NCBI GenBank assembly: GCA_011087645.1
Contig: JAALLF010000017.1
Location: 1-64,000, forward strand
Length of the DNA: 64,000 nt
DNA from: Alphaproteobacteria bacterium
GTDB taxonomy: Bacteria > Pseudomonadota > Alphaproteobacteria > UBA6615
Direction of reading: 5' to 3'
Every line of letters starts with the position of its first letter. Position 1 is the stretch's first letter. A program made the position numbers and the translations under genes. Positions 1-8,276 of the stretch are shown in pieces. The notes below the pieces were generated by a model. That model did no database searches and was not told where the DNA came from. It worked only from the letters and a program-made list of their open reading frames with translations.

Positions 1-43
1 GGAACAAGGTCTTAGAAACAAACAATTCATTTCCGGCCAGGCT

Positions 44-135
44 CTCAGGATGAGGGTGTCTGAAAAATTTGCGGATCCTCACCCTGAGGAGCCTGCCATA
101 GCCGTAGGCGGAGGCAAGCGTCTCGAAGGGCGAGG
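44..135. repeat. Intergenic palindromic repeat, family B (copy 1)
   Basis: A block carrying the CTCAGGATGAGG and TCTCGAAGG signatures in inverted arrangement. The same signatures recur near 9527, 19155 and 30561. It lies downstream of the CoA-transferase gene that ends at 142. The copies look like a REP/MITE-type palindromic unit able to form a hairpin in RNA. Bases 1-43 show no feature. Confidence 0.7.
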
Positions 136-141
136 TTGGCC

Positions 142-1362
142 CTAAAGCTTGCGGCGTTCCTCGACCAACGCGCGGTCGGCGGCGAGTGCGTCGATTTCGC
201 TATCGCTGAAACCGTGCTCGGCGAGGATGGCGCGGGCGTGTTCGCTGAACTTGGGTGGGGTCGACCGGATCGATCCCGGCGTGCGCGAGAACTTTATCGG
301 GATGCCGGTGCCCTGGTACCAGTCGAGCGCGGCGGCCATGCCGCGATGGATGGTATGGGGGTGGTTCATCACCTGGGCGGTGTCGTGCACTGGGCCGGCG
401 GGGATGCCGGCGGACAGCAGCCGCTTGCACAAATCCTCGCCGTCCACATCGGCCATCAGGGCGCCGAGCTCGTCGCGCAGCTCATCGATATTGGCCAGCC
501 GTTGGGAATTATCGACGAAACGCGGATCGTCGGCCAGGTCTGGATGGCCCAGTTCGCTACATAATTTATGCCAGGCCGGGTTATTGCCGGCGGCGAGAAA
601 AATTTCGACCGTCTTGGTGGGGAACTTGTCGTAGGGCGCCAGGTTGGAATGCTGGTTGCCGGTGATTTGCGGCACCTTGCCGCCGGACAGGTAATAGTTG
701 GGCACATGCGGGTGCATCAGCGCCACCGCGCAATCGTACAGGGTCATGTCGATATACTGGCCCTGGCCCGAGCGCTGGCGTTCGAGCAGCGCCATCAAGA
801 TGGCGACGCAAGTATAGAGCCCGGTCCCCATATCGACCGCGGCGATGCCAACTCGGGTCGGGTCCTTATCCTTGCCGCCATTGATCGACAGCCAGCCGGC
901 CATGGCCTGGACGACCGCGTCGTAGCCGGGAAAGCCGCCCATCGGCCCGTCGCTGCCGAAGCCGGAGATGCGGCAATGGATCAGCTCGGGGAATTTTTTT
1001 GAAATCACCTCCTCGTAGCCCAGCCCCCATTTCTCCATGGCGCCGGGCTTGTAGTTTTCCAACATCACGTCGGCGCCCTCAAGCAGGCGCAGCAACACAT
1101 CGCGGCCTTGCTCGGTACGCAGGTCGAGGCCGATGGAGCGTTTATTGCGGTTGAGGCCGACGAAATAAGAGGCATCGCCCTCGTGAAAGGGCGGACCCCA
1201 GTCGCGGGTCTCGTCGCCCTGGGGCGGCTCGACCTTGATCACCGTCGCGCCATGGTCGCCGAGGATTTGCGAACAGTAAGGGCCGCCCAACACGCGGGCC
1301 AGGTCGATGACCTTGAGTCCGGCCATGGCGCCGGTCGGAGAGGTTTCTTCGGGATCGGACAT
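142..1362 (-). CDS. Class III CoA-transferase (CaiB/BaiF family)
   Basis: A 406-residue protein of normal family length that should move CoA between carboxylic acids in the cytoplasm. The N-terminus has the family opening LKVIDLARVLGGPYCSQILGD, and GATVIKVEPP follows. The catalytic aspartate expected of formyl-CoA-transferase relatives is present in the context GIAAVDMGTG, near residue 175. The substrate cannot be told from sequence. The ATG at 1362 has a weak ribosome binding site, and an ATG 12 codons further in is possible. Neighbouring CoA-transferase subunits and an acyl-CoA dehydrogenase suggest catabolism of an organic acid. Confidence 0.9.
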   Translation of the reverse strand: MSDPEETSPTGAMAGLKVIDLARVLGGPYCSQILGDHGATVIKVEPPQGDETRDWGPPFHEGDASYFVGLNRNKRSIGLDLRTEQGRDVLLRLLEGADVMLENYKPGAMEKWGLGYEEVISKKFPELIHCRISGFGSDGPMGGFPGYDAVVQAMAGWLSINGGKDKDPTRVGIAAVDMGTGLYTCVAILMALLERQRSGQGQYIDMTLYDCAVALMHPHVPNYYLSGGKVPQITGNQHSNLAPYDKFPTKTVEIFLAAGNNPAWHKLCSELGHPDLADDPRFVDNSQRLANIDELRDELGALMADVDGEDLCKRLLSAGIPAGPVHDTAQVMNHPHTIHRGMAAALDWYQGTGIPIKFSRTPGSIRSTPPKFSEHARAILAEHGFSDSEIDALAADRALVEERRKL

Positions 1363-1392
1363 TTTTTGTTTCGCTGGGGTGGGAACAGAAAG

Positions 1393-1505
1393 CCCCTCTC
1401 CTTGGGGAGAGGGGTTGGGGTGAGGGGACGATAAGCCGGAAACCAGAAAAAATATTTCCCCTCACCCGGCTCGCTTTGCTCGCCACCCTCTCCCCAAGGA
1501 GAGGG
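1393..1505. repeat. Intergenic double-hairpin repeat, family A (copy 1)
   Basis: Two short GC-rich hairpins built on CCCTCTCC and GGAGAGGG are separated by about 60 bases. The core TCACCCGGCTCGC is followed by GCTCGCCACCCTCTCC. The same arrangement occurs at 7280, 32639, 34605 and 61854, always between genes. It lies between the CaiB gene and the upstream cupin gene and may act as a transcript-stability or termination element. Confidence 0.8.
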
Positions 1506-1513
1506 TTATCGGA

Positions 1514-1900
1514 CTAGCCCGCGAGCTTTTTCGCCAGTTCTTCGTGGTTGGGCGCGAGGTTGTAATCCTGGCTCAGTTCACCGTCGCCGACCGGGTGCTT
1601 GGCGGTGAAGAAGCGCGCCGGACCGCCGACCGCGCGCACCGTGTGGGCGGTATTGCGGGGGATGTGGATCAGCTCACCGGGGCCGATATTCTTGACCTCG
1701 TCGCCCAATACCATGCGTAGCTCGCCTTCCAACACCAGAACGAACTGTTCTTCGTTGGGATGGAAATGGGGTGGCGGGCCGATTTCGTCTTCGTAGGTCA
1801 TCACGCCTACTTTCATGAACTCACCGACCACCGTCGCCGCCATGCCTGGCGCGGTCTTGTCCATCGCGGTCTTCATTTCATTGATGTCGTAGAACGGCAT
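1514..1900 (-). CDS. Single-domain cupin protein
   Basis: A 128-residue cytoplasmic protein with one cupin barrel. The first cupin motif is visible as PPHFHPNEEQFVLVLEGE (metal-binding histidines and glutamate) and the second as GPGELIHIPRNTAHTVRA with a further histidine. Proteins of this kind bind a divalent metal and act as small enzymes or ligand sensors; its substrate is not identifiable. It has a good AGGGAG ribosome binding site before the ATG at 1900 and lies in the same direction as the CoA-transferase genes. Confidence 0.85.
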   Translation of the reverse strand: MPFYDINEMKTAMDKTAPGMAATVVGEFMKVGVMTYEDEIGPPPHFHPNEEQFVLVLEGELRMVLGDEVKNIGPGELIHIPRNTAHTVRAVGGPARFFTAKHPVGDGELSQDYNLAPNHEELAKKLAG

Positions 1901-2001
1901 GTGTCACTCCCTAAAGTTTGGCCGTTGCCCGGCCCTGTTTTCAAATCGTGCGCCGCCGATGACACCAGAGCGGTCATCGGGGGTCAACTTCATTCTGGCG
2001 G

Positions 2002-2760
2002 TTAGGCCGCGTCGGCGTTGTCGCCGAACACGCGCGCGGCGAAGGCGGGATAGGTCTCGGCGATCTCGTCGGCGACCCGGCCGCGGATCAGCGCCAGGGT
2101 CTCCGGTGCCGGCGCCGGCGTTTCGCCGACGGTATCAGGCAGGTCAAAGTCAAAACCGGTCATCTCGCGAACCTCCTCGATCGCGTGACCAGGATGTATC
2201 GAAGACAGCCGGAAGCGTTTGCGGTCTTTGTCGAAGGCGAAGACGCAGCGCCCGGTGACGAGCGCATAGGGGCCGCCAGGGCGATACACATCGGGTTCGC
2301 TGGTGCCCGGTGCGCTGATAAAATCGACCTTCGGGACTAACACCCTCGGCGTGTGTTCCTCGCGGAACAGGATCACCCGAGGCACCAGGAAATAGAGATA
2401 GGCCGAACCGAACGAACCCGGAAAACGCACCTTGGTCTGCGGATAGTCGCCGATACCTACCAGATTGATGTTGGCTGCGCCGTCGATCTGGCCGCCGCCG
2501 AGAAAGAAGGCGTCGATGCGTCCCTGGGCGGCGCAGTCGAACAATTCGGTGCCGCCATTGGTGAACGCGTTATGGTCCTCGCTGCCCAGCATCGAGACAC
2601 GTAAATTTCCGCCGTTACGCGCGCGCGCCAGCAGGGCCGCGCCGCCGGGGATCGGCGACGAGGCGCCGATCGCCACATGCCCCAACCCGTCGAGCATATC
2701 GGCGACGGTTGAGATCAATAGTTCTTCAGGAAGAAAGTCCGCTTGGGGGTCTGGCGTCAT
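2002..2760 (-). CDS. CoA-transferase family I, subunit B
   Basis: A 252-residue protein resembling the beta subunit of glutaconate-type CoA-transferases (GctB/IpdB relatives). Visible family features are the SPIPGGAALLARA region, the glycine-rich FFLGGGQIDGAANINLVGIG segment and the PGSFGSAYLYFLVPR stretch. It would complete a heteromeric enzyme with the adjacent subunit A. The ATG at 2760 overlaps the stop of subunit A in an ATGA, which indicates translational coupling. The acid substrate is unknown. Confidence 0.88.
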   Translation of the reverse strand: MTPDPQADFLPEELLISTVADMLDGLGHVAIGASSPIPGGAALLARARNGGNLRVSMLGSEDHNAFTNGGTELFDCAAQGRIDAFFLGGGQIDGAANINLVGIGDYPQTKVRFPGSFGSAYLYFLVPRVILFREEHTPRVLVPKVDFISAPGTSEPDVYRPGGPYALVTGRCVFAFDKDRKRFRLSSIHPGHAIEEVREMTGFDFDLPDTVGETPAPAPETLALIRGRVADEIAETYPAFAARVFGDNADAA

Positions 2761-3581
2761 TCGGCGGCCTTACGGTCCAGTACATACGCGTCGAGATAGC
2801 TCTGGAAGCCTTCGTCGGTGCGCGCCATCTCCATATAGCGGCGCAAATGATCGTCATCGGCGGGGTAGGCGCCGAACAAGCCGACCGGCCAGGCGCCGTT
2901 CGCGGCCTCTGCCAAGGCGCCGAGATAAAGCGCCGGGATGGTGCCGGCGGCCATTTCTGCGTCGGCCAACAGATCACCGTCATAGAGTTTGTCGAATGTC
3001 ACCAGCGTGGTCTTGGCCGCGTGGGCCATCACCATCATCTCGCGGCGCACGCCGATCCAGGCATTACCGTGGCGGTCGGCCAAGGGTGCGTGAATCAAAG
3101 TGACGTCCGGGGTGATCGCCTTGACCAGAACCAACGGTCCGTCTTCGCCGCCGAAGGGGTCGCTGCCGACCATCCAATCGTCGCGCTGCTCGAGCAAGTC
3201 GGAACCGACAATGCCGCGCACCGGCATGAAGGGGATGCCCTTCTCGGCGGCTTGCAACCCGGCATGGATGGCGGGACAGGTGCCGTCGATCATGCGCACA
3301 GTGCCCGCCTTGATGGCGGCGGTGAAACGCGGCGCGGCGCCGTATTCGCCGATGGTCACCGCCGCGGTCTCGACCGTGGCGACGCAGCCCGCGCCAATCA
3401 GCATGTCGCCTTGGAAGCCGACCGACGGCACGCCGATGAGATGCAAGTCACGCGCGCCGCGTTTGATCAGGGCGCGCACCGCCGCCATGGCGCAGCCGCT
3501 ATAGTCGGGCGGCAGCGCGACCTTGACCCCGTCGGGAATGCGGCTGGCGAGGGCGTCGATATCGTCGAGGGTGGCGCTCAA
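2757..3581 (-). CDS. CoA-transferase family I, subunit A
   Basis: The alpha subunit of a glutaconate/3-oxoacid-type CoA-transferase, 274 residues from a TTG start at 3581. The frame stays open to 3857, but that extension has no family similarity and runs antisense into the acyl-CoA dehydrogenase gene. The TTG start is therefore preferred, although its ribosome binding site is weak. Family-like segments are IPDGVKVALPPDYSG at the N-terminus and DVTLIHAPLADRHGNAWIG in the middle. It is first of a two-gene pair with subunit B, and divergent from the acyl-CoA dehydrogenase at 3673. Confidence 0.82.
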   Translation of the reverse strand: MSATLDDIDALASRIPDGVKVALPPDYSGCAMAAVRALIKRGARDLHLIGVPSVGFQGDMLIGAGCVATVETAAVTIGEYGAAPRFTAAIKAGTVRMIDGTCPAIHAGLQAAEKGIPFMPVRGIVGSDLLEQRDDWMVGSDPFGGEDGPLVLVKAITPDVTLIHAPLADRHGNAWIGVRREMMVMAHAAKTTLVTFDKLYDGDLLADAEMAAGTIPALYLGALAEAANGAWPVGLFGAYPADDDHLRRYMEMARTDEGFQSYLDAYVLDRKAAE

Positions 3582-3672
3582 AGAGACGTCTTTCTGTGGT
3601 TGGGCCCTGGCGTTGGACCTGCCGGGCGATGTTAAATAGATTTGGGTCGAAGATAAAGGAAACGGCGCGACG

Positions 3673-4872
3673 ATGGATTTCACCCTATCCGAGGAGATCG
3701 AGGCGATTGCCGAGACCACCCGGCGTTTCGCGGAAGCGGAGATCCTGCCCAATATCGGGGCGTATGAAGATTCCGGCGAATTTCCCCACCCGATCATCGA
3801 GAAAATGGGCGACGCCGGCCTGTTCGGCGCGTCATTTCCCGAAAATCTAGGCGGCACCGACGCCGGTTTTTTGGCCGTCGCGGTGATATCGGAGGAAATT
3901 TCGCGCCTAGCGCCGGAATTTGGTTATGCCCTGAACATGCAGGCCATGACCTGCCCCTTCACCATCTATAACTGGGGCACCGACGATCAGATTTCACGGT
4001 TCGTGCCGGACCTGATCGCCGGACGGAAAATCGGCATGTTCGCGCTCACGGAACCCGGCGGCGGTTCCGATGCGGCCGGCGCCATGCAGACGACGGCGGT
4101 GCGCGACGGCGATGTCTACCGCCTTAATGGCTCGAAACAATGGATCACTTTCGCCCATGCCTGCGACACCGGGATCCTGTTAGCCAAGACCGATCTGGAC
4201 GCCGGCCATCGCGGCATCATCGCCTTCATCGTCGAGCCGAAGATCCATGAGGGGTTTACCGCCAATCCCATTGCCATGTCCGGCTTGTCTAACGTCTTAA
4301 GTTCGAACGCGGTGTTCCTCGACGATTTCGTAGTGCCGGTCGAGAACCGCCTGGGCGAGGAGGGTGAAGGGTTCAAGATCGCCATGAACGCGCTGGAATA
4401 TGGCCGCTTGACGGTTTCGGCGCGCGCGGTGGGGTTGGCCCAAGCGTGCCTGGAAGAATCCGTGCGCTACGCCAATGAGCGGGTAATCCGCGGCCAGCCG
4501 ATCAGCCATTACCAGATGGTGCAGCATTTGATCGCCGACATGGCGGTCAATGTGGATGCCGCGCGGCTGCTGGTCTACCGCACCGGTTGGCTGATGGATC
4601 AGGGCGAGGCTTCGACCCGGGCCACCTCGCGGGCCAAATACGCCGCTGTCAACGCCGCCAAGCACGCGGCGGCCTCGGCGGCGGAAATATTTGCGGGCTA
4701 TGCGCTGGCCGACGAATATCCGATAAAGAAGTTCACCGCCTATGTGAATATGCTGGCGGTGGGCGAGGGGACCCCGAACGTGCAACGGATTTTAATCGCC
4801 GAGGACACGCTGGGGATAAAGGACGCAAACCGCCATCCGGTGCGAAACCGGCTACGCGGCAAAGCGAATTAG
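3673..4872 (+). CDS. Acyl-CoA dehydrogenase
   Basis: A 399-residue flavoprotein of standard length that oxidises an acyl-CoA to the 2,3-enoyl-CoA. The FAD/substrate signature is visible as FALTEPGGGSDAAGAM. The C-terminal GEGTPNVQRILIAEDTLG holds the glutamate that serves as catalytic base in the family. An N-terminal helical domain, a central beta domain (WITFAHACDTGILLAKT) and a C-terminal helical domain appear in the expected order. The start has a modest AAGGAAACGG ribosome binding site. The next gene begins 9 bases after the stop, so the two are probably one operon. Confidence 0.93.
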   Translation: MDFTLSEEIEAIAETTRRFAEAEILPNIGAYEDSGEFPHPIIEKMGDAGLFGASFPENLGGTDAGFLAVAVISEEISRLAPEFGYALNMQAMTCPFTIYNWGTDDQISRFVPDLIAGRKIGMFALTEPGGGSDAAGAMQTTAVRDGDVYRLNGSKQWITFAHACDTGILLAKTDLDAGHRGIIAFIVEPKIHEGFTANPIAMSGLSNVLSSNAVFLDDFVVPVENRLGEEGEGFKIAMNALEYGRLTVSARAVGLAQACLEESVRYANERVIRGQPISHYQMVQHLIADMAVNVDAARLLVYRTGWLMDQGEASTRATSRAKYAAVNAAKHAAASAAEIFAGYALADEYPIKKFTAYVNMLAVGEGTPNVQRILIAEDTLGIKDANRHPVRNRLRGKAN

Positions 4873-4881
4873 GAGAGAGCG

Positions 4882-7275
4882 ATGACCGACGATACTGTGA
4901 TGGCGCCGGACGCCAGCGTGCTGGGCCGGCCGAATTCGTATATCGGGCGCAGCGTGCCGCGGCCCAATGCCAAGCGGCTGCTGTCGGGCAAGGGCCGGTT
5001 CGTCGACGATATTACTCTGCAGCGCATGGTCCATGTGGCGTTCGTGCGCTCGCCCTATGCCAATGCGAAGACCACCGCTATCGATACCGCGAAAGCTGCG
5101 GCGAGCCCCGGCGTGGTGCGGGTGGTCACGGCCAAGGAACTGGCGGAATACTGCACGCCGTGGGTCGGCGTTCTGACCCATTTCAAGACCCTGAAGTCGG
5201 CACCCCAGCATCCGCTCGCCGTCGATCATGTCACCTGGCAGGGCGAAGCGGTCGTCGCCGTGGTGGCCAATAGCCGCGCCGAGGCCGAAGACGCGGCGGC
5301 GCTGGTCGACGTGTCTTATGAGGAACTGCCGGCGGTGACTGACGCGGAAACCGCGGCGGACCCGTCGACCCATGTGATCCATCCCGAGCTGGGCGACAAT
5401 ATCGCCTTCGACAACGCCGTCGAAGCGGGCGATGTCGATGCCGCGTTCGCCGAGGCCGCGTTGGTCGTCGAGGAGACTTTTCGGTTCGAGCGCCATACCG
5501 GCGTCACCCTGGAACCGCGGGTGATCCTGGCCGACTACAGCGAGGTCGAAGACAAGCTCACGGTCTATCTGTCGAACCAGGCGCCGCACATGATGCAGCA
5601 TATCTTCGCCGTTCATGTCGGCGTGCCCGAAGGCAATGTGCGGGTGGTCTGCCAGGATGTTGGAGGCTCGTTCGGCATCAAGGTGCATGTGTACGCCGAC
5701 GAGATGGCGACGGCAGGGTTGTCGAAGATGCTCGCCCGGCCGGTTAAATATGCCGCCGACCGGCTGGAATCCTTCGTCACCGACATCCATGCCCGCCACC
5801 ACCGCGTCCACGGCCGCATGGCGTTCTCCGCCGAGGGCGACATTACCGCCATCGACATCGACGATCTGACTGGCATCGGCCCCTATTCCATGTATCCGCG
5901 CACCAGCGCCATGGAAGCCAACCAGGTGCTGAATTTTACCGGCGGCACCTACAAGCATCAAAACTACCGGGCCAAGGCCCATGGGGTGTTCCAGAACAAA
6001 AATGTCATGTGTCAGTACCGCGCGGTCGGGCACCCGATCGCCTTTGCGGTGACCGAGGGGCTGGTGGAAAATGGCGCCCGGCAATTGGGCATCGACCCGG
6101 TCGATATCCGCCGGCGCAACTTGATCCCCGACGACGCCTACCCGACCAAGGGGGTGAGCGGCATTGTCTTCGAGGCGCTGTCCCATGAGCAGACACTGGA
6201 AAAGCTCATGTCGATGATGGATTACGAAGCTCTGCAGACTGAGCGCGACGCGATGCGCAACGACGGCATCTATCGCGGCATCGGTTTTGCCGCGATGATC
6301 GAACTGACCAACCCCGGCGCCGCGATGTATGGCATCGGTGGGGCGCATATCTCGTCCCAAGACGGCGCCCAGGTGCGGCTGGATTCTGGCGGTTCGATCA
6401 TCGTTCACACCAGTATTACTGAGCAGGGCCAGGGCACCGACACCATCATCGCCCAGGTGGCGGCGACGGCGTTCGGCACCACGGTCGATCAGGTTCGGGT
6501 GGTCACCGGCGACACCGATAACGTGCCGACTGGCGGTGGCACCTGGGGCTCGCGTGGCGCGGGGATCGGCGGTGAAGCGGTGCTGATGGCGGCCAAGGCG
6601 CTGCGCCAGAATGTCACCGAGCTGGCCGGCCAACTGCTGCAGGCAGAGCCCGAGACGTTGGATATCCAGGATGGTGTGATCGTCGATAAGGACGGCGGCG
6701 CCGAACGCATGCCGCTCTCCGAGGTGGCGCGCATCGGTTATTTCCGCTCCGATTTGATCCCCAAGGGGTTTCAAGCAGAGCTCATGGCGACCCGCCATTT
6801 CGTGCCACGCGAATACAATATCGCGTTCACCAACGGCATCCAGGCCTGTTACGTCGAAGTCGATACGGAAACCGGGTTCGTCAAAATCCTCAAACATTGG
6901 GTGGTCGAGGATTGTGGCACGGTGATCAATCCCCTGCTGGTCGACGAACAAGTGCGCGGCGGCGTCATCCAGGGCTTGGGTGGCGCTTTGCTGGAAGAAT
7001 GCACCTATGACGCTGCCGGCAATATGATCAACGCCAACATGGCCGATTATCTGGTGCCCATGGCCGGTGAGATGCCCGATATCGAAGTCGGTCATGTGCA
7101 GACCCCGACCATCGATTCTGAGCTTGGCGCCAAGGGGGCCGGCGAGGCCGGTACGGCGGGTGCGCCGGCAGCGGTGATGAACGCCATCAACGACGCCATC
7201 AGCCCGTTTGACGTCCGGGTCGCCCACCAGCCGATCACGCCGCAGCGCATTCTTGCCGCGTTGGGCAAATTTTAG
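4882..7275 (+). CDS. Molybdopterin-binding large subunit, CoxL/xanthine dehydrogenase family (copy 1)
   Basis: A 797-residue molybdenum hydroxylase large subunit. The N-terminal region (RLLSGKGRFVDDITL) and the long cofactor domain are complete, and the catalytic glutamate lies in GAKGAGEAGT near residue 755. The active-site loop reads QYRAVGHP near residue 379. This differs from both the CO-oxidising form I loop and the PYRGAGRP loop of the two paralogues in this window, so a distinct substrate is likely. The medium (FAD) and small (2Fe-2S) subunits normally encoded nearby are not found. It follows the acyl-CoA dehydrogenase by 9 bases with an AGGAGAGAG ribosome binding site. Confidence 0.9.
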   Translation: MTDDTVMAPDASVLGRPNSYIGRSVPRPNAKRLLSGKGRFVDDITLQRMVHVAFVRSPYANAKTTAIDTAKAAASPGVVRVVTAKELAEYCTPWVGVLTHFKTLKSAPQHPLAVDHVTWQGEAVVAVVANSRAEAEDAAALVDVSYEELPAVTDAETAADPSTHVIHPELGDNIAFDNAVEAGDVDAAFAEAALVVEETFRFERHTGVTLEPRVILADYSEVEDKLTVYLSNQAPHMMQHIFAVHVGVPEGNVRVVCQDVGGSFGIKVHVYADEMATAGLSKMLARPVKYAADRLESFVTDIHARHHRVHGRMAFSAEGDITAIDIDDLTGIGPYSMYPRTSAMEANQVLNFTGGTYKHQNYRAKAHGVFQNKNVMCQYRAVGHPIAFAVTEGLVENGARQLGIDPVDIRRRNLIPDDAYPTKGVSGIVFEALSHEQTLEKLMSMMDYEALQTERDAMRNDGIYRGIGFAAMIELTNPGAAMYGIGGAHISSQDGAQVRLDSGGSIIVHTSITEQGQGTDTIIAQVAATAFGTTVDQVRVVTGDTDNVPTGGGTWGSRGAGIGGEAVLMAAKALRQNVTELAGQLLQAEPETLDIQDGVIVDKDGGAERMPLSEVARIGYFRSDLIPKGFQAELMATRHFVPREYNIAFTNGIQACYVEVDTETGFVKILKHWVVEDCGTVINPLLVDEQVRGGVIQGLGGALLEECTYDAAGNMINANMADYLVPMAGEMPDIEVGHVQTPTIDSELGAKGAGEAGTAGAPAAVMNAINDAISPFDVRVAHQPITPQRILAALGKF

Positions 7276-7279
7276 ATAG

Positions 7280-7392
7280 CCCCTCTCCTTGGGGAGAGGG
7301 GTTGGGGTGAGGGGATGAATAACTCCATTTCCGCAAACTATGTCCCCTCACCCGGCTCGCATGGCTCGCCACCCTCTCCCGGTGGGAGAGGG
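7280..7392. repeat. Intergenic double-hairpin repeat, family A (copy 2)
   Basis: The same two-hairpin unit as at 1393, beginning 5 bases after the CoxL-like stop codon. CCCCTCTCC/GGAGAGGGG forms the first hairpin and CCCTCTCCC/GGGAGAGGG the second, with CTCACCCGGCTCGC between them. Confidence 0.8.
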
Positions 7393-7468
7393 TTGTTTGA
7401 CCTCGTCGTGTTGTAGACCCAACTTAGCATTTGCCGATCAACGTGATCAGGAATTGGAAACCTAAATC

Positions 7469-8161
7469 ATGGCCACCCTCGAAATCATCAGTTCCAGCAC
7501 CTGCCCGTTTGCTCAGCGCACGCGCATGTCGCTGATGGAAAAGGGGATTGATTTCACCCTGACCGAGATCGATCTGAACGATAAGCCGGATTGGTTCTTG
7601 GAAATATCGCCCTATGGCAAGGTGCCGGTGATCCGTCACGACGATACGGTAGTGTTCGAATCTGCCGTCATCAACGAATATCTCGAAGAAGTGTTCCCCG
7701 ATCATCCTATGATGCCTAGCGACCCGGCGGCGCGCGCCCAGGCGCGCATCTGGATCGATTTCGCCAATGTGCGCTTCGTACCCCAGGTCTACAAATTGAT
7801 GCTGGCTCAGGAGCCCGACCGCCAGGCGACGCATGCACAGAAGCTGACCGACGCGCTCTTGATGATGGAGCATGAGGGATTAGGCAAACTCTCCGACGGT
7901 CCTTATTGGCTCGGTGAGAATCTTAGCTTGGTCGATTTGAGCTTCTTGCCCCATTTGCAGCGATTCTGCGCGCTGGAACATTATCGGGACTTCCATATTC
8001 CCGAAGAGTGCGTGTTGCTGAAGGCGTGGCTGCAGCTGATGCGTCAGCGGCCGTCGGTTTTGGCCATGTCGCCATCCGATGAAACCTTGATCAAGAACTG
8101 GTCAAAATACGCCTTCAACACCAGCACTGGCACCACGGCGGCGGATATGCGCGAGGTTTGA
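7469..8161 (+). CDS. Glutathione S-transferase family protein
   Basis: A 230-residue cytosolic protein with an N-terminal thioredoxin-fold domain and a helical C-terminal domain. The N-terminal active-site motif is STCPFAQRTRMSL, a cysteine type seen in omega-like and dehydroascorbate-reductase-like transferases. KVPVIRHDD supplies the cis-proline and FESAVINEYLEEVFP the glutathione-binding Glu-Ser pair. It ends 115 bases before the selenoprotein gene on the same strand, so both may be cotranscribed and share thiol/selenol chemistry; that link is inference. Confidence 0.9.
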   Translation: MATLEIISSSTCPFAQRTRMSLMEKGIDFTLTEIDLNDKPDWFLEISPYGKVPVIRHDDTVVFESAVINEYLEEVFPDHPMMPSDPAARAQARIWIDFANVRFVPQVYKLMLAQEPDRQATHAQKLTDALLMMEHEGLGKLSDGPYWLGENLSLVDLSFLPHLQRFCALEHYRDFHIPEECVLLKAWLQLMRQRPSVLAMSPSDETLIKNWSKYAFNTSTGTTAADMREV

Positions 8162-8276
8162 GGGCCGATCCGTCGCGCAAGACAGTTATTCCCATAGATC
8201 ATGGCCGGCGGATTGTTCGGTACTGCCTCGGCTGGTAGGTTCATGGCCAAGATCGACCGCATTATTTGGAGAAAAA

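Noticed and set aside
4852..7227. A 791-residue ORF antisense to the first CoxL-like gene
   Set aside because: Composition and lack of domains mark it as a GC-driven shadow of a clearly recognisable gene.
4882..7275. Calling the CoxL-like genes carbon monoxide dehydrogenase
   Set aside because: None has the form I Cys-containing loop, and form II function is generally not CO oxidation.
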